From the NCBI RefSeq assembly GCF_947504225.1, contig NZ_CANNGT010000001.1, forward strand, positions 124,001 through 188,000: a stretch of 64,000 bases of DNA, read 5' to 3'. This DNA is from Brumimicrobium ulvae (GTDB lineage: Bacteria; Bacteroidota; Bacteroidia; Flavobacteriales_D; Crocinitomicaceae). The notes beneath the pieces are model-generated. The model had not been told where the DNA came from. It was given only the letters and a program-made list of their open reading frames with translations, and ran no database searches. Shown here piece after piece: positions 52,492 to 62,160 of this stretch; the first letter of the stretch is position 1, and each line of letters starts with the position of its first letter. The translations under genes were made by a program, and so were the position numbers.

Positions 52492-53092
52492 TTTTATTAA
52501 TTTTTAATGAGTCAAAGGTTTCTAATTTAGCCAGTAAAGCTTCTGTAGATTCTATCTTTATTGCAATTTTTAAGTAACAGTCGTTTTCAAAAATCTGCTT
52601 TGTTATACTGGCGTCACTTTCTTTTACGGCATCCATAATCAAAGCCATATCTGCATAATCAAAGAACAATTCAAAACGGTCTTTCACCACTTCTTGAATG
52701 ATTTTTCCATTTTCAATGGCTTCTTTGGCCGCGGTTCTGTAGGCGTTGATTAATCCACCAACACCGAGTTTTGTTCCGCCGTAATAACGCACCACGCCAA
52801 TCAAAACATTCGTTAGGTCAAAAGACTGAATTTGTCCAAGGATAGGTGCTCCAGCACTGTTGCTAGGTTCTCCATCATCATTTGCGCGGAATAGGTCTTT
52901 TTTTATTCCGAAACGATAGGCCCAGCATAAATGCCTGGCTTGATGGTGTTCATTTTTCCATTTTGCCAAAAGTTGCTTTGCTTCTTCTTCGTCTTCACAG
53001 TTTATTGCAATTCCTATAAATTTGGAACCCTTTTCCTTGTATTGACCTTCGGAAGTGCCTTTTAATGTTTTGTATGTTGTTGGTATTTTCAG
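52478..53092 (-). CDS. yigZ: YigZ/IMPACT-family protein with a non-AUG start
   Basis: The first ATG (52969) lies inside the family domain, yet the frame is open upstream to a TAA at 53105-53107 and encodes the missing YigZ N-terminus (TYKTLKGTSEGQYKEKGSKF). No ATG, GTG or TTG occurs in that stretch, so CTG at 53092 (or ATA at 53095 or 53086) must start it. With CTG the protein is 204 residues, the normal YigZ length. Core motifs: DDGEPSNSAGAPILGQIQSF, IGVVRYYGGTKLGVGGLINAYRTA. YigZ links to ribosome/translation control in other bacteria. A promoter matches just upstream (53110-53117). Confidence 0.75.
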   Translation of the reverse strand: MKIPTTYKTLKGTSEGQYKEKGSKFIGIAINCEDEEEAKQLLAKWKNEHHQARHLCWAYRFGIKKDLFRANDDGEPSNSAGAPILGQIQSFDLTNVLIGVVRYYGGTKLGVGGLINAYRTAAKEAIENGKIIQEVVKDRFELFFDYADMALIMDAVKESDASITKQIFENDCYLKIAIKIESTEALLAKLETFDSLKINKIGTF

Positions 53093-53109
53093 TATTTTTG
53101 AGTTTTACG

Positions 53110-53117
53110 CAAATATA
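53110..53117 (-). promoter_or_regulatory. -7 element supporting the non-AUG yigZ start
   Basis: On the minus strand TATATTTG (53110-53117) matches TAnnTTTG. Transcription should begin about seven bases on, near 53103, leaving roughly 10 nt before the CTG at 53092. Confidence 0.55.
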
Positions 53118-53138
53118 ATAAAGTAATCGCTGAAAATA

Positions 53139-53651
53139 ATGAATGGAAAATTAACCTTATTGATCTTTGTTGGTTTTTTGATGTTTTCTTGTAAAAAAGA
53201 AGAGCAATCTTGTTCCGATGGAATTTTTAGTCCAAACAAAGAAGAAGAAATGGATTGTGGTGGTGTTTGCCCTCCTTGTAACTTTGAGCCTACTGTAGTC
53301 AATTCATTTTTATCGACGAAGGTCAATGGAAAACCTGTTTCATTCGCTACTTTTACTTTGGTTAAATCTCCCGATTGGATCCTTAGCTTTGAAAATGATT
53401 CAATCAATATTCAGGTAAACCTGGGACAAGGCGATTCTTTAGGGGGTAGGCCAATGAACGTTCTTTATTCTTCAGCTACTTACAATGCTGAAAATCATTC
53501 TGTTTTGGCGGATGGTTATTCTGTATTTGCAAAAGTAGACCACGTGAAGAACGAATTGTCAGGATTCTTTAACGCTAAATTTGTTTCAGACAACAACACT
53601 TCAGATACGCTCAGGTTGTCAGATGGTGAATTTCAAAATGTTCAATGGTAG
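53139..53651 (+). CDS. Lipoprotein with Cys-rich DCGG motif
   Basis: 170 residues. Lipobox MFSCKKEE (about Cys18). Next comes SCSDGIFSPNKEEEMDCGGV with CPPC, a small Cys-rich module found in Bacteroidota lipoproteins (CSDGxxNxxExxxDCGGxCxxC). The rest is beta-rich (VNSFLSTKVNGKPVSFATFT, INIQVNLGQGDSLGG). Function unknown; outer-membrane anchored. It is divergent from yigZ and overlaps or abuts the small gene that follows. Confidence 0.65.
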   Translation: MNGKLTLLIFVGFLMFSCKKEEQSCSDGIFSPNKEEEMDCGGVCPPCNFEPTVVNSFLSTKVNGKPVSFATFTLVKSPDWILSFENDSINIQVNLGQGDSLGGRPMNVLYSSATYNAENHSVLADGYSVFAKVDHVKNELSGFFNAKFVSDNNTSDTLRLSDGEFQNVQW

Positions 53652-53656
53652 TCCGT

Positions 53657-53803
53657 ATGAATCCTAAACTTCAAATTATCATCGCGCTAGGCTTGATTGG
53701 TATTACCATTTATGATGTAGTTCTGACCGGGTTCGATTACAAGCACGGCATCTTTTTAGGAATCGCTTCACTTGCTATTTACTCTGGAATTAGCAAAAGT
53801 TGA
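53657..53803 (+). CDS. Small two-helix membrane protein, 48 aa
   Basis: A short frame: MNPKLQIIIALGLIGITIYD, a turn (VVLTGFDYKHG) and a second helix (IFLGIASLAIYSGISKS). An in-frame ATG at 53645 would add four residues and overlap the stop of the Cys-rich lipoprotein gene by 7 bp, suggesting translational coupling. No family recognised. Probably part of the same transcript. Confidence 0.55.
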   Translation: MNPKLQIIIALGLIGITIYDVVLTGFDYKHGIFLGIASLAIYSGISKS

Positions 53804-53887
53804 TACAGCAGTTCACAAAGGATTAATAAAAACAGTAAACTTTTTTCTTCGTGCAATTGTTGTAAGGGGAAGCGTTGAAAGAAATAT

Positions 53888-54967
53888 ATGAAATTAGATT
53901 TACAAAATAACTTAAAGAAATATAGACGTCCCTTCTTAATTGCGGGTCCATGCAGTGTTGAAAGCGAAGACCAAGTGATGGCGGTAGCGAAATCTATTTC
54001 AGAACAGCATCAACCAGCTTTGCTGAGGGGTGGAATTTGGAAACCGCGTACAAGACCTGATTCTTTTGAAGGAGTGGGGGCTATAGGTTTGCCATGGTTG
54101 GTCAACGCAGGAAAAGAAGTGGGTATTCCTGTAACCACTGAAGTGGCCAATGCAAAACATGTTGAGGCGGCCTTGTCTGCAGGAGTTGATGTTTTGTGGT
54201 TGGGCGCAAGAACAACAGTAAATCCTTTTGCTGTTCAAGAAATTGCTGATGCCATTCAGGGAACTGAGATAACGGTAATGGTTAAAAACCCGATCAATCC
54301 AGATTTGATGTTGTGGGTAGGTGCTTTTGAACGTTTTCAAAAGGCGGGAATCAACGATTTGGTAGCTATTCATAGGGGTTTTTCAGTGTATAAACATCCT
54401 AAATATAGAAATGTACCCAATTGGGAGATTCCGATTGCATTAATGGAGGAAATGCCGGAAATTCCATTGATTTGCGATCCAAGTCATATATCAGGTCGAA
54501 GAGATGGATTGTTAAATGTAGCCCAAAAAGCAATGGATTTGAATTTCGCAGGGTTAATGATTGAAACACATAGTAATCCTGACAAGGCTTGGTCGGATGC
54601 ACAACAACAAATAACACCTGAGCAGCTGAAATTATTGATGAATCAATTGATTCTCCGCAAAGCTTCAATTCAGGAAGAAGGCATCGATTTTATTGAATTA
54701 CAAAGAAAAAAAATAGCCGAAATTGATGATCAATTATTTGAATTGATGAAACAAAGAATGCAAATTGCACGTGAAGTAGGAGATTATAAACGTGAAAAAA
54801 ACATTACTATTTTGCAAACAGAACATTGGAAAAAGGTGATTGAACAAAGACTTGCTAAAGCTGAAGAGTTAGAGTTGAGTATTGATTTTTTACGTTCTGT
54901 CTTAGATGCTATTCATCAAGAATCAATTCGCCACCAGACCAAGGTGATGAATCCTGGAATGAGGTAG
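53888..54967 (+). CDS. Bifunctional 3-deoxy-7-phosphoheptulonate synthase / chorismate mutase
   Basis: 359 residues. The N-terminal 265 or so are DAHP synthase of the Kdo8P synthase-like type Ibeta: FLIAGPCSVESEDQVMAVAK, LRGGIWKPRTRPDSFEG, GARTTVNPFAVQEI, KNPINPDLMLW, DPSHISGRRDGL and IETHSNPDKAWSDA-type blocks with metal-binding Cys/His/Glu/Asp. Residues about 268-350 are a chorismate mutase (IDFIELQRKKIAEIDDQLFE, LMKQRMQIAREVGDYKREK). This enzyme makes DAHP and also converts chorismate to prephenate, typically giving feedback control through the mutase domain. The stop meets the stop of the converging DUF2752 gene at 54968. Confidence 0.95.
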   Translation: MKLDLQNNLKKYRRPFLIAGPCSVESEDQVMAVAKSISEQHQPALLRGGIWKPRTRPDSFEGVGAIGLPWLVNAGKEVGIPVTTEVANAKHVEAALSAGVDVLWLGARTTVNPFAVQEIADAIQGTEITVMVKNPINPDLMLWVGAFERFQKAGINDLVAIHRGFSVYKHPKYRNVPNWEIPIALMEEMPEIPLICDPSHISGRRDGLLNVAQKAMDLNFAGLMIETHSNPDKAWSDAQQQITPEQLKLLMNQLILRKASIQEEGIDFIELQRKKIAEIDDQLFELMKQRMQIAREVGDYKREKNITILQTEHWKKVIEQRLAKAEELELSIDFLRSVLDAIHQESIRHQTKVMNPGMR

Positions 54968-55249
54968 TTAAGTCATTAGTTTAAAAACAAAATTTCCGAT
55001 CATTCCAAATGCTGTGGCCAACGCACCGATTGTAATTACACGTGTAATCCATTTGGGTTTGCGGAAATAAACGATGAAAAATGCAATTAGGGTGAGTAAA
55101 AACAAAATCACTCCAGGATTAAACATAAATGAGCCAACGATATCTCCTCTGGTCAAAGCTAAAAATGCCCTTTGCGTTCCGCAACCAAAACACTCAATTC
55201 CAAGGGTGGATTTGTAAGAACAACTCATTAAGTGGTCATCAACAGCCAT
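54968..55249 (-). CDS. DUF2752-family membrane protein
   Basis: 93 residues. The family motif is present: GIECFGCGTQRAFLALTRGD. Two hydrophobic helices follow (NPGVILFLLTLIAFFIVYF and ITIGALATAFGMIGNFVFKL). The two Cys in CFGC could bind metal. Function unknown. It lies 12 bp downstream of the next membrane gene, so the two likely form an operon. Confidence 0.85.
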   Translation of the reverse strand: MAVDDHLMSCSYKSTLGIECFGCGTQRAFLALTRGDIVGSFMFNPGVILFLLTLIAFFIVYFRKPKWITRVITIGALATAFGMIGNFVFKLMT

Positions 55250-55261
55250 ATTATATTTAGA

Positions 55262-55615
55262 TTAAACGTGGAATCCAGGAATCGTAAAGAGAAGGGTACC
55301 TACCACTACAATATATGCGATAATCACAAGGATAAATAGGATGGAAAGTGAAAGCCCTATGATTGCACAAATCTTTCCAGCTTTAACCAATTGAATTGAG
55401 CTCTCAGTATATTTTCCTGGGTTTTCTCGAATCAATTTGTTGGCTCCAGAAGCCAATACCAATGAGATAGTCGCTAAAATAACACCGAGTAAACCATAGC
55501 ATGTACAGCCGGGGATAATAGATAATATTCCTAAAACCAATACGCCAACATTGTTGGGTACTCTTTCTGTTCCTATGATTTCGACATTGTCAATTTCTTG
55601 ATCGATTTCTTCCAT
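55262..55615 (-). CDS. CCC-motif-type membrane protein
   Basis: 117 residues from the Met at 55615; the upstream in-frame Met at 55648 precedes an unconserved 11-residue tail. An acidic N-terminus is followed by a helix with IIPGCTCYGLLGVILATISL (Cys pair where the Bacteroidota CCC-motif proteins have CCC), a loop ending SGANKLIRENPGKYTESSIQ, and a C-terminal helix (ICAIIGLSLSILFILVIIAY). It is co-transcribed with the DUF2752 gene 12 bp on. Function unknown. Confidence 0.7.
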   Translation of the reverse strand: MEEIDQEIDNVEIIGTERVPNNVGVLVLGILSIIPGCTCYGLLGVILATISLVLASGANKLIRENPGKYTESSIQLVKAGKICAIIGLSLSILFILVIIAYIVVVGTLLFTIPGFHV

Positions 55616-55648
55616 GTAGTGATTTGTTTGTTGAGGGTAAAAATACAA

Positions 55649-55932
55649 CTAATATTGAAATCACATTATTTTATTTTTTAAAGGTGTTGGTTTTTAATTA
55701 GTCTTTGAAGCAGGGCTTTCACAACCAAGTGTATACCTTACTTTTTAATGAGCTATGTTTCAAGAAGTGAGAAAACGAATCCTTGGAGTTTATTTCAATT
55801 ATTTAGACATAAGCTAAGGTCCCATTTTGTGTAAAGTACTTATTGAGCTTAAACGAATGAAATAACCCGTTAAATTCAACTACATTTCAACTTAAACTCA
55901 TTATATTTGCGGGTGTTCATCATTTTGAAATT
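55649..55932. other. Intergenic region before icmF
   Basis: 284 bp of AT-rich, non-coding sequence. Only the icmF promoter element (55902-55909) was recognised. Confidence 0.5.
55902..55909 (+). promoter_or_regulatory. -7 element for icmF
   Basis: TATATTTG matches TAnnTTTG exactly and is 23 bp upstream of the ATG at 55933. No clear -33 TTG is seen. Confidence 0.5.
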
Positions 55933-58900
55933 ATGGAGAAGATAATACCTTATAAAACAAAGAATAAAGTTAGAATCGTTACTGCAGCTTCGCTTTTTGA
56001 TGGCCATGATGCAGCGATCAACGTAATGCGTAGAATCATTCAAGCTTCCGGTTGTGAAGTGATTCACCTTGGACACGATAGAAGTGTTGATGAGGTAGTA
56101 AATTGTGCCATTCAAGAGGATGTACAAGCCATCGCAATGACCTCTTACCAAGGAGGGCATACAGAATATTTGAAATATATGTATGATTTGCTCCAAGAAA
56201 GAGGGGCGCCACAGATAAAAATATTTGCTGGAGGAGGTGGAACTATCCTACCTGAAGAAATCAAAGAGTTGCAAGAGTATGGAATTACACGAATTTATCA
56301 CCCAGATGATGGTCGTGAATTAGGCTTGCAAGGAATGATTAATGATTTAATTGAGAAATCCGACTTTCCTGTAGGGAAAGATGTCAAAATTGACCCAAAA
56401 ACCTTGAAGGACAAAAACAATGCAGATATCGCTAAGGTGATTTCAGCGGCAGAAAATTATCCAGAAGAGTCTAAAGCCCTTTTGGATGAAATGCATGTTT
56501 TAGCAGAAAAATCAAATGTTCCTGTTTTAGGAATAACAGGGACAGGTGGTGCAGGTAAATCATCGTTGGTGGATGAATTGGTTCGACGTTTCTTGATTGA
56601 TTTTGAAGATAAACACATTGCGGTAGTTTCAGTAGACCCTTCTAAAAGAAAAACCGGAGGAGCATTGTTGGGAGACCGTATTCGTATGAATTCTATCTCA
56701 AACGATAGGGTTTATATGCGTTCTTTGGCTACAAGACAATCTAATTTAGCGCTTTCTAAGTATGTTTCAGAAGCGCTTTTGGTGCTCAAAGCGGCAGAAT
56801 ATGATTTGATTATTTTGGAAACTTCTGGGATTGGGCAGTCTGACACTGAAATTATGGACCATTCTGATGTGAGTTTATATGTAATGACACCAGAATATGG
56901 TGCTGCAACTCAGTTAGAGAAGATTGATATGCTCGATTTTGCTGATGTAATAGCACTCAACAAATTCGATAAAAGAGGAGCCTTAGATGCCTTAAGAGAT
57001 GTGCGTAAGCAATACCAAAGAAATCATGTTCTTTTTGACGAACCCGTAGACTCAATGCCTGTTTTCGGAACGATTGCTTCACAATTTAACGATCCAGGAA
57101 TGAATCAATTGTACAAAGTGCTTTTGGAAACATTGAAGGAAAAAACGGATACGGAATTAGAATCGACCTTTGAAATAACAGACGAAATGTCTGAGAAGAT
57201 TTTTGTTATTCCACCAGAAAGAACACGCTATTTGTCTGAGATTTCGGAAAGTAACCGTAATTATGACCGCTGGGTGGATGCACAAGTTAAAGTTGCGGAT
57301 CAACTTTATGGAATTCAAAAAACCATTGAAACGATTTCAGAAAGTGAGCTAGACGACAAAGATCGATTGGTGAAAAAACTGACCGAAACTTTCGAAAAGA
57401 TAAAAATGGACTTAAATCCTCACAATTGGATTGCAATTGAATCTTGGAAGGAGAAAAAACAAAAGTATAAAGACCCTGTTTTTACTTTTAAAGTAAGAGA
57501 TAAAGAATTAAAGATACAGACCCATTCGGAGTCGCTTTCACATTTGCAAATTCCAAAAATAGCCTTGCCTAAATATTCTTCATGGGGAGATATTTTAAGG
57601 TGGTTGCTGCAAGAAAATGTGCCTGGAGAATTTCCATACACGGCAGGACTATTCCCGTTCAAACGTGAAGGAGAAGATCCAACAAGAATGTTTGCTGGAG
57701 AAGGAGGTCCAGAGCGTACAAACAAACGTTTTCACTATGTAAGTTTGGGAATGCCAGCAAAACGTCTTTCGACTGCTTTTGACTCGGTAACTTTGTATGG
57801 AAACGACCCTGCTCCACGTCCAGATATTTATGGTAAAATTGGTAACTCAGGGGTTTCGATCTGTTGTTTAGATGATGCCAAAAAACTGTATTCTGGATTT
57901 GACTTAAGTGATCCAAAAACATCGGTTTCTATGACCATTAATGGTCCTGCGCCAATGTTGTTGGGGTATTTTATGAATGCTGCAATTGATCAAGCATGTG
58001 AAAAATACATCAAAGCCAACGGATTAGAGGATGAAGTACGTCAAATGATCAAATCCATCTTTGAAGCTAAAGGAACCAAGCAACCTGAATATCAAGGTGA
58101 ACTTCCAGAAGGTAATGATGGATTAGGATTGATGCTACTCGGGTTAACAGGAGATCAAGTTTTACCTGCAGAGGTGTATGCTGAAATCAAAAAAGAAACA
58201 TTAGCAGTAGTGCGTGGTACTGTTCAGGCAGATATTCTAAAGGAAGACCAGGCACAAAATACATGTATTTTCTCGACAGAGTTTGCATTGCGTTTAATGG
58301 GAGATGTTCAAGAGTATTTCATTGAAAACAAAGTGCGTAACTTCTATTCTGTATCAATTTCAGGATACCATATTTCTGAAGCGGGAGCCAATCCAATTAC
58401 ACAATTGGCCTTAACGCTTTCAAATGGATTTACATACGTTGAGTATTATTTAAGTCGAGGAATGGACATTAATGAGTTTGGTCCTAACCTCTCTTTCTTT
58501 TTCTCGAACGGAATTGATCCAGAATATGCAGTTATAGGAAGAGTTGCCAGAAGAATTTGGGCCAAAGCAATGCGCGAAAAATATGGAGCGAATAAACGTG
58601 CTCAAATGTTGAAATACCACATTCAAACGTCTGGACGTTCGTTGCATGCTCAAGAAATTGATTTTAATGATATACGTACAACGCTTCAGGCTTTATATGC
58701 GATCTATGACAATTGTAATTCATTGCATACGAATGCCTATGACGAAGCGATTACTACACCAACAGAAGATTCTGTGCGTAGAGCAATGGCTATTCAGTTG
58801 ATTATTAATAAAGAACTTGGATTGGCGAAAAACGAAAATCCAATTCAAGGGTCTTTCATTATTGAAGAATTAACAGACTTAGTGGAAGAAGCTGTTTTAA

Positions 58901-59313
58901 CAGAATTCGATAGAATTACAGAAAGAGGTGGGGTGCTAGGAGCAATGGAAACAATGTATCAGCGTTCTAAGATTCAAGAAGAATCACTGCACTATGAAAC
59001 ATTGAAACATACTGGTGAATTCCCTATCATTGGAGTGAATACTTTCAAGAGTTCGAAAGGATCGCCAACGATTGTTCCAAAGGAAGTAATTCGTGCAACT
59101 GAGGAGGAAAAACAATATCAAATTGATATGTTAGCGAAACTCCAAAACTTACACGCAAAAGAATCTGAAAAATGGTTGGCTATTCTTCAAGAAGCAGCAA
59201 TTAACAACGAAAATATGTTTGAAAAATTGATGGAAGCGAGCAAGTATTGTTCTCTTGGTCAGATTACAAATGCATTGTTTAATGTTGGTGGACAATATCG
59301 CCGAAACATGTAG
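55933..59313 (+). CDS. icmF: Fused isobutyryl-CoA mutase IcmF (B12, MeaB-like GTPase and mutase)
   Basis: 1126 residues in the order of IcmF: cobalamin-binding domain (about 1-140; DGHDAA at 23-28 supplies the lower-ligand His); MeaB-like G-protein chaperone (P-loop [13 protein letters not shown] at about 201-213, [11 protein letters not shown] switch, NKFDKRG); and the mutase TIM-barrel (from about 560, [40 protein letters not shown]). AGLFPFKRE-type sequence replaces the methylmalonyl-CoA substrate pocket and marks IcmF. It interconverts isobutyryl- and n-butyryl-CoA with adenosylcobalamin in the cytoplasm. Followed by a good terminator. Confidence 0.93.
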   Translation: MEKIIPYKTKNKVRIVTAASLFDGHDAAINVMRRIIQASGCEVIHLGHDRSVDEVVNCAIQEDVQAIAMTSYQGGHTEYLKYMYDLLQERGAPQIKIFAGGGGTILPEEIKELQEYGITRIYHPDDGRELGLQGMINDLIEKSDFPVGKDVKIDPKTLKDKNNADIAKVISAAENYPEESKALLDEMHVLAEKSNVPVLGITGTGGAGKSSLVDELVRRFLIDFEDKHIAVVSVDPSKRKTGGALLGDRIRMNSISNDRVYMRSLATRQSNLALSKYVSEALLVLKAAEYDLIILETSGIGQSDTEIMDHSDVSLYVMTPEYGAATQLEKIDMLDFADVIALNKFDKRGALDALRDVRKQYQRNHVLFDEPVDSMPVFGTIASQFNDPGMNQLYKVLLETLKEKTDTELESTFEITDEMSEKIFVIPPERTRYLSEISESNRNYDRWVDAQVKVADQLYGIQKTIETISESELDDKDRLVKKLTETFEKIKMDLNPHNWIAIESWKEKKQKYKDPVFTFKVRDKELKIQTHSESLSHLQIPKIALPKYSSWGDILRWLLQENVPGEFPYTAGLFPFKREGEDPTRMFAGEGGPERTNKRFHYVSLGMPAKRLSTAFDSVTLYGNDPAPRPDIYGKIGNSGVSICCLDDAKKLYSGFDLSDPKTSVSMTINGPAPMLLGYFMNAAIDQACEKYIKANGLEDEVRQMIKSIFEAKGTKQPEYQGELPEGNDGLGLMLLGLTGDQVLPAEVYAEIKKETLAVVRGTVQADILKEDQAQNTCIFSTEFALRLMGDVQEYFIENKVRNFYSVSISGYHISEAGANPITQLALTLSNGFTYVEYYLSRGMDINEFGPNLSFFFSNGIDPEYAVIGRVARRIWAKAMREKYGANKRAQMLKYHIQTSGRSLHAQEIDFNDIRTTLQALYAIYDNCNSLHTNAYDEAITTPTEDSVRRAMAIQLIINKELGLAKNENPIQGSFIIEELTDLVEEAVLTEFDRITERGGVLGAMETMYQRSKIQEESLHYETLKHTGEFPIIGVNTFKSSKGSPTIVPKEVIRATEEEKQYQIDMLAKLQNLHAKESEKWLAILQEAAINNENMFEKLMEASKYCSLGQITNALFNVGGQYRRNM

Positions 59314-59341
59314 ATTTTTTTTTAAAAAAAAATAATAGATC

Positions 59342-59372
59342 AGGCAGTAGGATGATTTCTACTGCCTTTTTT
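59342..59372 (+). terminator. Terminator of icmF
   Basis: AGGCAGTAG (59342-59350) pairs with CTACTGCCT (59359-59367) around an eight-base loop and is followed by T's to 59372. The remaining sequence to 59632 (about 260 bp) shows no gene except the promoter at 59585-59615. Confidence 0.88.
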
Positions 59373-59584
59373 ATTTGCGTTAAATTTTATTTGATTAAAA
59401 AGGAAAGTCGATGTGCTGCAAATCGCTTCTAGTAAGATTAATCGTTTGACAATAATTCTGCTAAAACTCCAAGCTGTTAAATACCAAAACATTAAGCTCT
59501 TGTCGTGAATTGTCATCATAGCTCTACTATTTGTATTGAAATTAGTAGTACAAAAGATTTTTAAAAACGAATTGAAGCAAATAA

Positions 59585-59615
59585 TTGTTTTATAACTTCT
59601 CTCGTGTTATATTTG
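59585..59615 (+). promoter_or_regulatory. Promoter of the coiled-coil / zapA / rny cluster
   Basis: TTG (59585-59587), 20-bp spacer and TATATTTG (59608-59615) match the -33/-7 consensus well. The ATG at 59633 follows 17 bp later. Confidence 0.6.
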
Positions 59616-59632
59616 TAAATAGTCATAAGAAA

Positions 59633-59926
59633 ATGAAAGAGATTCAAAAAGTCATAGCAGAAATTGAAATAAAAGTCACGAAAATGCGTACTGCATTGAT
59701 GCATGTTAGGACTGAAAATGATTCTTTGAAGACAGAAGTTCGACAGTTGCATGAGAAATTAAGTCAACGCGAACAAGAAGTACAAGATTTTCAGAAAAAA
59801 TATGACATTTTGAAGCATCAACAAGAGCAAAGTCAATTGGTTGTGAACAGCCAGAAGGACAACGGAGCTCAAATAGATGCATTAGTAAGGGAAATAGATG
59901 ACTGTATAGGTCGATTGAAAGCATAA
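59633..59926 (+). CDS. Coiled-coil protein upstream of zapA
   Basis: 97 residues from the Met at 59633; an upstream in-frame Met at 59585 would overlap the promoter. Nearly the whole chain is heptad-rich coiled coil (MKEIQKVIAEIEIKVTKMRT, SLKTEVRQLHEKLSQREQEV), rich in Lys, Glu and Gln. In this group a short coiled-coil protein lies directly before zapA; the position recalls a ZapB-like Z-ring partner, but this is unproven. The next gene starts 8 bp later. Confidence 0.7.
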   Translation: MKEIQKVIAEIEIKVTKMRTALMHVRTENDSLKTEVRQLHEKLSQREQEVQDFQKKYDILKHQQEQSQLVVNSQKDNGAQIDALVREIDDCIGRLKA

Positions 59927-59934
59927 GTATAAAC

Positions 59935-60219
59935 ATGGGTAAATTGTCAATTAAAATAGTGATTGCAGGTCGTAATTATCCGCTCACCATCAATGAGGGT
60001 GAAGAGGAAGTTGTGCGCAAAGCTGTTGCTGAAATCAATACCAATGTTCAGAAACTTCAAGAGAGCTATGCCGTAAAAGATATGCAAGATTTATTAGCGA
60101 TGACTTCATTACAGTTGGCAACGCGTTCAAACACAACTTCTTCAGAAAATAAAGAAGAAGCACTAAAGAGTGAAGTACTTTCAGCACTACAGTTGCTGTC
60201 ACACAGTATTGAAGAATAG
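59935..60219 (+). CDS. zapA: Cell division protein ZapA
   Basis: 94 residues. The ZapA pattern is clear: MGKLSIKIVIAGRNYPLTIN, EEEVVRKAVAEINTNVQKLQ, then a C-terminal coiled coil (LLAMTSLQLATRS, LSALQLLSHSIEE). ZapA is a dimer that binds FtsZ and bundles protofilaments at the division site. Length is typical. It lies between the coiled-coil gene and RNase Y, the usual Bacteroidota order. Confidence 0.92.
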   Translation: MGKLSIKIVIAGRNYPLTINEGEEEVVRKAVAEINTNVQKLQESYAVKDMQDLLAMTSLQLATRSNTTSSENKEEALKSEVLSALQLLSHSIEE

Positions 60220-60248
60220 TTTAATAAACTTGTTTTACATAAACGTTT

Positions 60249-60295
60249 CCCACATTTTGAGCGGCACTTTCGTCACTCAAGGTAGTGGGATTTTT
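60249..60295 (+). other. Hairpin followed by T-rich tract between zapA and rny
   Basis: CCCAC (60249-60253) and TTGAG (60257-60261) pair with CTCAA (60276-60280) and GTGGG (60285-60289), followed by ATTTTTAATTTTT. It could be a partial terminator after zapA or a structured leader of rny. The 90-bp gap is too short for a 6S RNA. Confidence 0.5.
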
Positions 60296-60309
60296 AATTT
60301 TTAAGAACT

Positions 60310-61842
60310 ATGGAAATAATAATAGGAGTAGGTATAGGGTTGGTCGTTGGCGCTCTGCTTACTGTTTTTGTACTCAATGTACTACTGAAAAAAAGAAAAG
60401 AGCAAATGCTCAAAGAAGCCGAAAATGAAGGTGAAGCGATAAAAAAAGACAAAATCATTCAGGCGAAGGAAAAGTTCCTAAACCTGAAAGAAAACCACGA
60501 GAAAACGATTAAGGATCGTGAACGTAAGCTCCAATCTGCAGAAGATAGAACGAAAGCAAAAGAAAAGAGCTTATCTAAGAAAATTGAAGATTTAAACCGC
60601 AAGGAAAAGGCAATCGATGCCAAACAAAAAACCTTAGAAGAAAAAATTCAATTGAATCTAACCAAACAAGAAGAGTTAGAAAAAATGCAAGATAAGCGTG
60701 TTTTAGAGTTGTCTCGTATATCTGGAATGGATGTCGATGAAGCTAAGAAACAATTGATGGAGGCTTTAAAAGATGAAGCACGTACGGATGCTATGGCACA
60801 CATTAAAGACATTGTTGATGAAGCCAAGTTAAATGCCAATAGAGAAGCGAAGAAAATCATTATTCAGTCTATTCAACGTGTCGCTCACGAGCAAACAGTT
60901 GAGAATGCAGTCTCTGTGTTCAATATAGACTCAGATGAAGTGAAGGGTAGAATCATTGGACGTGAAGGACGTAATATTCGCGCTTTAGAATCTGCAACAG
61001 GTGTAGAAATCGTAGTTGATGATACGCCAGAGGCAATTTTGTTATCCTGTTTCGACCCAGTAAGAAGAGAGATTGCAAGATTGGCTATGCATCAATTGGT
61101 TTCTGATGGACGAATTCACCCTGCACGTATTGAAGAGGTTGTTGCTAAAACCAGAAAATCCTTAGAAGATGAAATCGCAGAAACAGGTCGCCGTACTTGT
61201 ATCGATTTAGGAATTCATGGATTACACCCTGAGCTTTTGAAGATGGTAGGGCGAATGAAATATCGTTCTTCTTATGGACAAAACCTACTACAACACAGTA
61301 GAGAGGTAGCGAACATTTGTGCAATCATGGCTTCAGAGCTAGGATTGAATGTGAAGTTAGCGAAACGTGCGGGACTGTTGCATGATATTGGGAAAGTACC
61401 AGAAGATGAGCCAGAATTACCACACGCAATTTTAGGAATGAAAATGGCCGAAAAATTTGGTGAAAAACCAGATGTTTGTAATGCTATTGGTGCTCACCAC
61501 GACGAGATCGAAATGAATACTATGATAGCGCCACTTGTTCAAATAGCAGATGCTATTTCTGGCGCTCGTCCAGGTGCACGTCGTGAGGTTGTAGAATCTT
61601 ATATCAATAGAATAAAAGAGTTGGAAAATCATGCGCTTTCTTACGATGGCGTGATTAAAGCTTATGCTATTCAAGCAGGTAGAGAGCTACGTGTGATGGT
61701 TGAAAGTGAAAAAGTATCAGATTTAAAAGCGGATGAACTTTCCTTTGCAATCTCTCAAAAAATCCAAACAGAAATGACTTATCCTGGTCAAGTAAAAGTT
61801 ACTTTGATCCGTGAAAGAAGGTCTGTGAACTACGCGAAGTAA
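60310..61842 (+). CDS. rny: Ribonuclease Y
   Basis: 510 residues. An N-terminal transmembrane helix ([20 protein letters not shown]) anchors a long coiled coil (about 25-190). A KH RNA-binding domain follows ([20 protein letters not shown]), then HD nuclease motifs ([39 protein letters not shown]) with the metal-binding His-Asp pair. RNase Y is the main endoribonuclease for mRNA turnover at the membrane. Length is typical. A good terminator follows. Confidence 0.95.
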   Translation: MEIIIGVGIGLVVGALLTVFVLNVLLKKRKEQMLKEAENEGEAIKKDKIIQAKEKFLNLKENHEKTIKDRERKLQSAEDRTKAKEKSLSKKIEDLNRKEKAIDAKQKTLEEKIQLNLTKQEELEKMQDKRVLELSRISGMDVDEAKKQLMEALKDEARTDAMAHIKDIVDEAKLNANREAKKIIIQSIQRVAHEQTVENAVSVFNIDSDEVKGRIIGREGRNIRALESATGVEIVVDDTPEAILLSCFDPVRREIARLAMHQLVSDGRIHPARIEEVVAKTRKSLEDEIAETGRRTCIDLGIHGLHPELLKMVGRMKYRSSYGQNLLQHSREVANICAIMASELGLNVKLAKRAGLLHDIGKVPEDEPELPHAILGMKMAEKFGEKPDVCNAIGAHHDEIEMNTMIAPLVQIADAISGARPGARREVVESYINRIKELENHALSYDGVIKAYAIQAGRELRVMVESEKVSDLKADELSFAISQKIQTEMTYPGQVKVTLIRERRSVNYAK

Positions 61843-62160
61843 TTATCAGTGATTAATGATGAATGCAATCAGTACTGAATTATAATTAGTTAATAAATGT
61901 TTTTAAGGCCATTCTCATTGAGGATGGCTTTTTTGATGGCATAAACTTTTTAGTGCTTTAAGAGAAATCAGTTTTTTACAGTTAATGCAATTGTTGACGA
62001 CTTTCTTGGTGATTCTCATAGAGGGGAACGTATGCAGCAAAGCAGATTGAGATGCTAGGTGTTGATAATTAGTTTGTCGCCGGTATTTACTTGTTTTAGC
62101 ATTCCAATACATCCAGTAATCTCATACTTAATTTACCTTATTTTTTACTAATTTTATAAA
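61843..62160. other. Intergenic region with terminator of rny
   Basis: 318 bp. The rny terminator lies at 61908-61934; nothing else was recognised. A short minus-strand open frame here (61915-62112) overlaps the terminator and is not credible. Confidence 0.5.
61908..61934 (+). terminator. Terminator of rny
   Basis: GCCATtCTC (61908-61916) pairs with GAGgATGGC (61920-61928) around a three-base loop and is followed by TTTTTT. Confidence 0.85.

Noticed and set aside
60220-60309. 6S RNA, because it follows zapA in Proteobacteria
   Set aside because: The gap is only 90 bp; a 6S RNA of about 180 nt does not fit, and no open central bubble is seen.
61915-62112. 65-codon minus-strand frame after rny
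   Set aside because: It covers the rny terminator stem and has no signal, membrane segment or family; chance frame.
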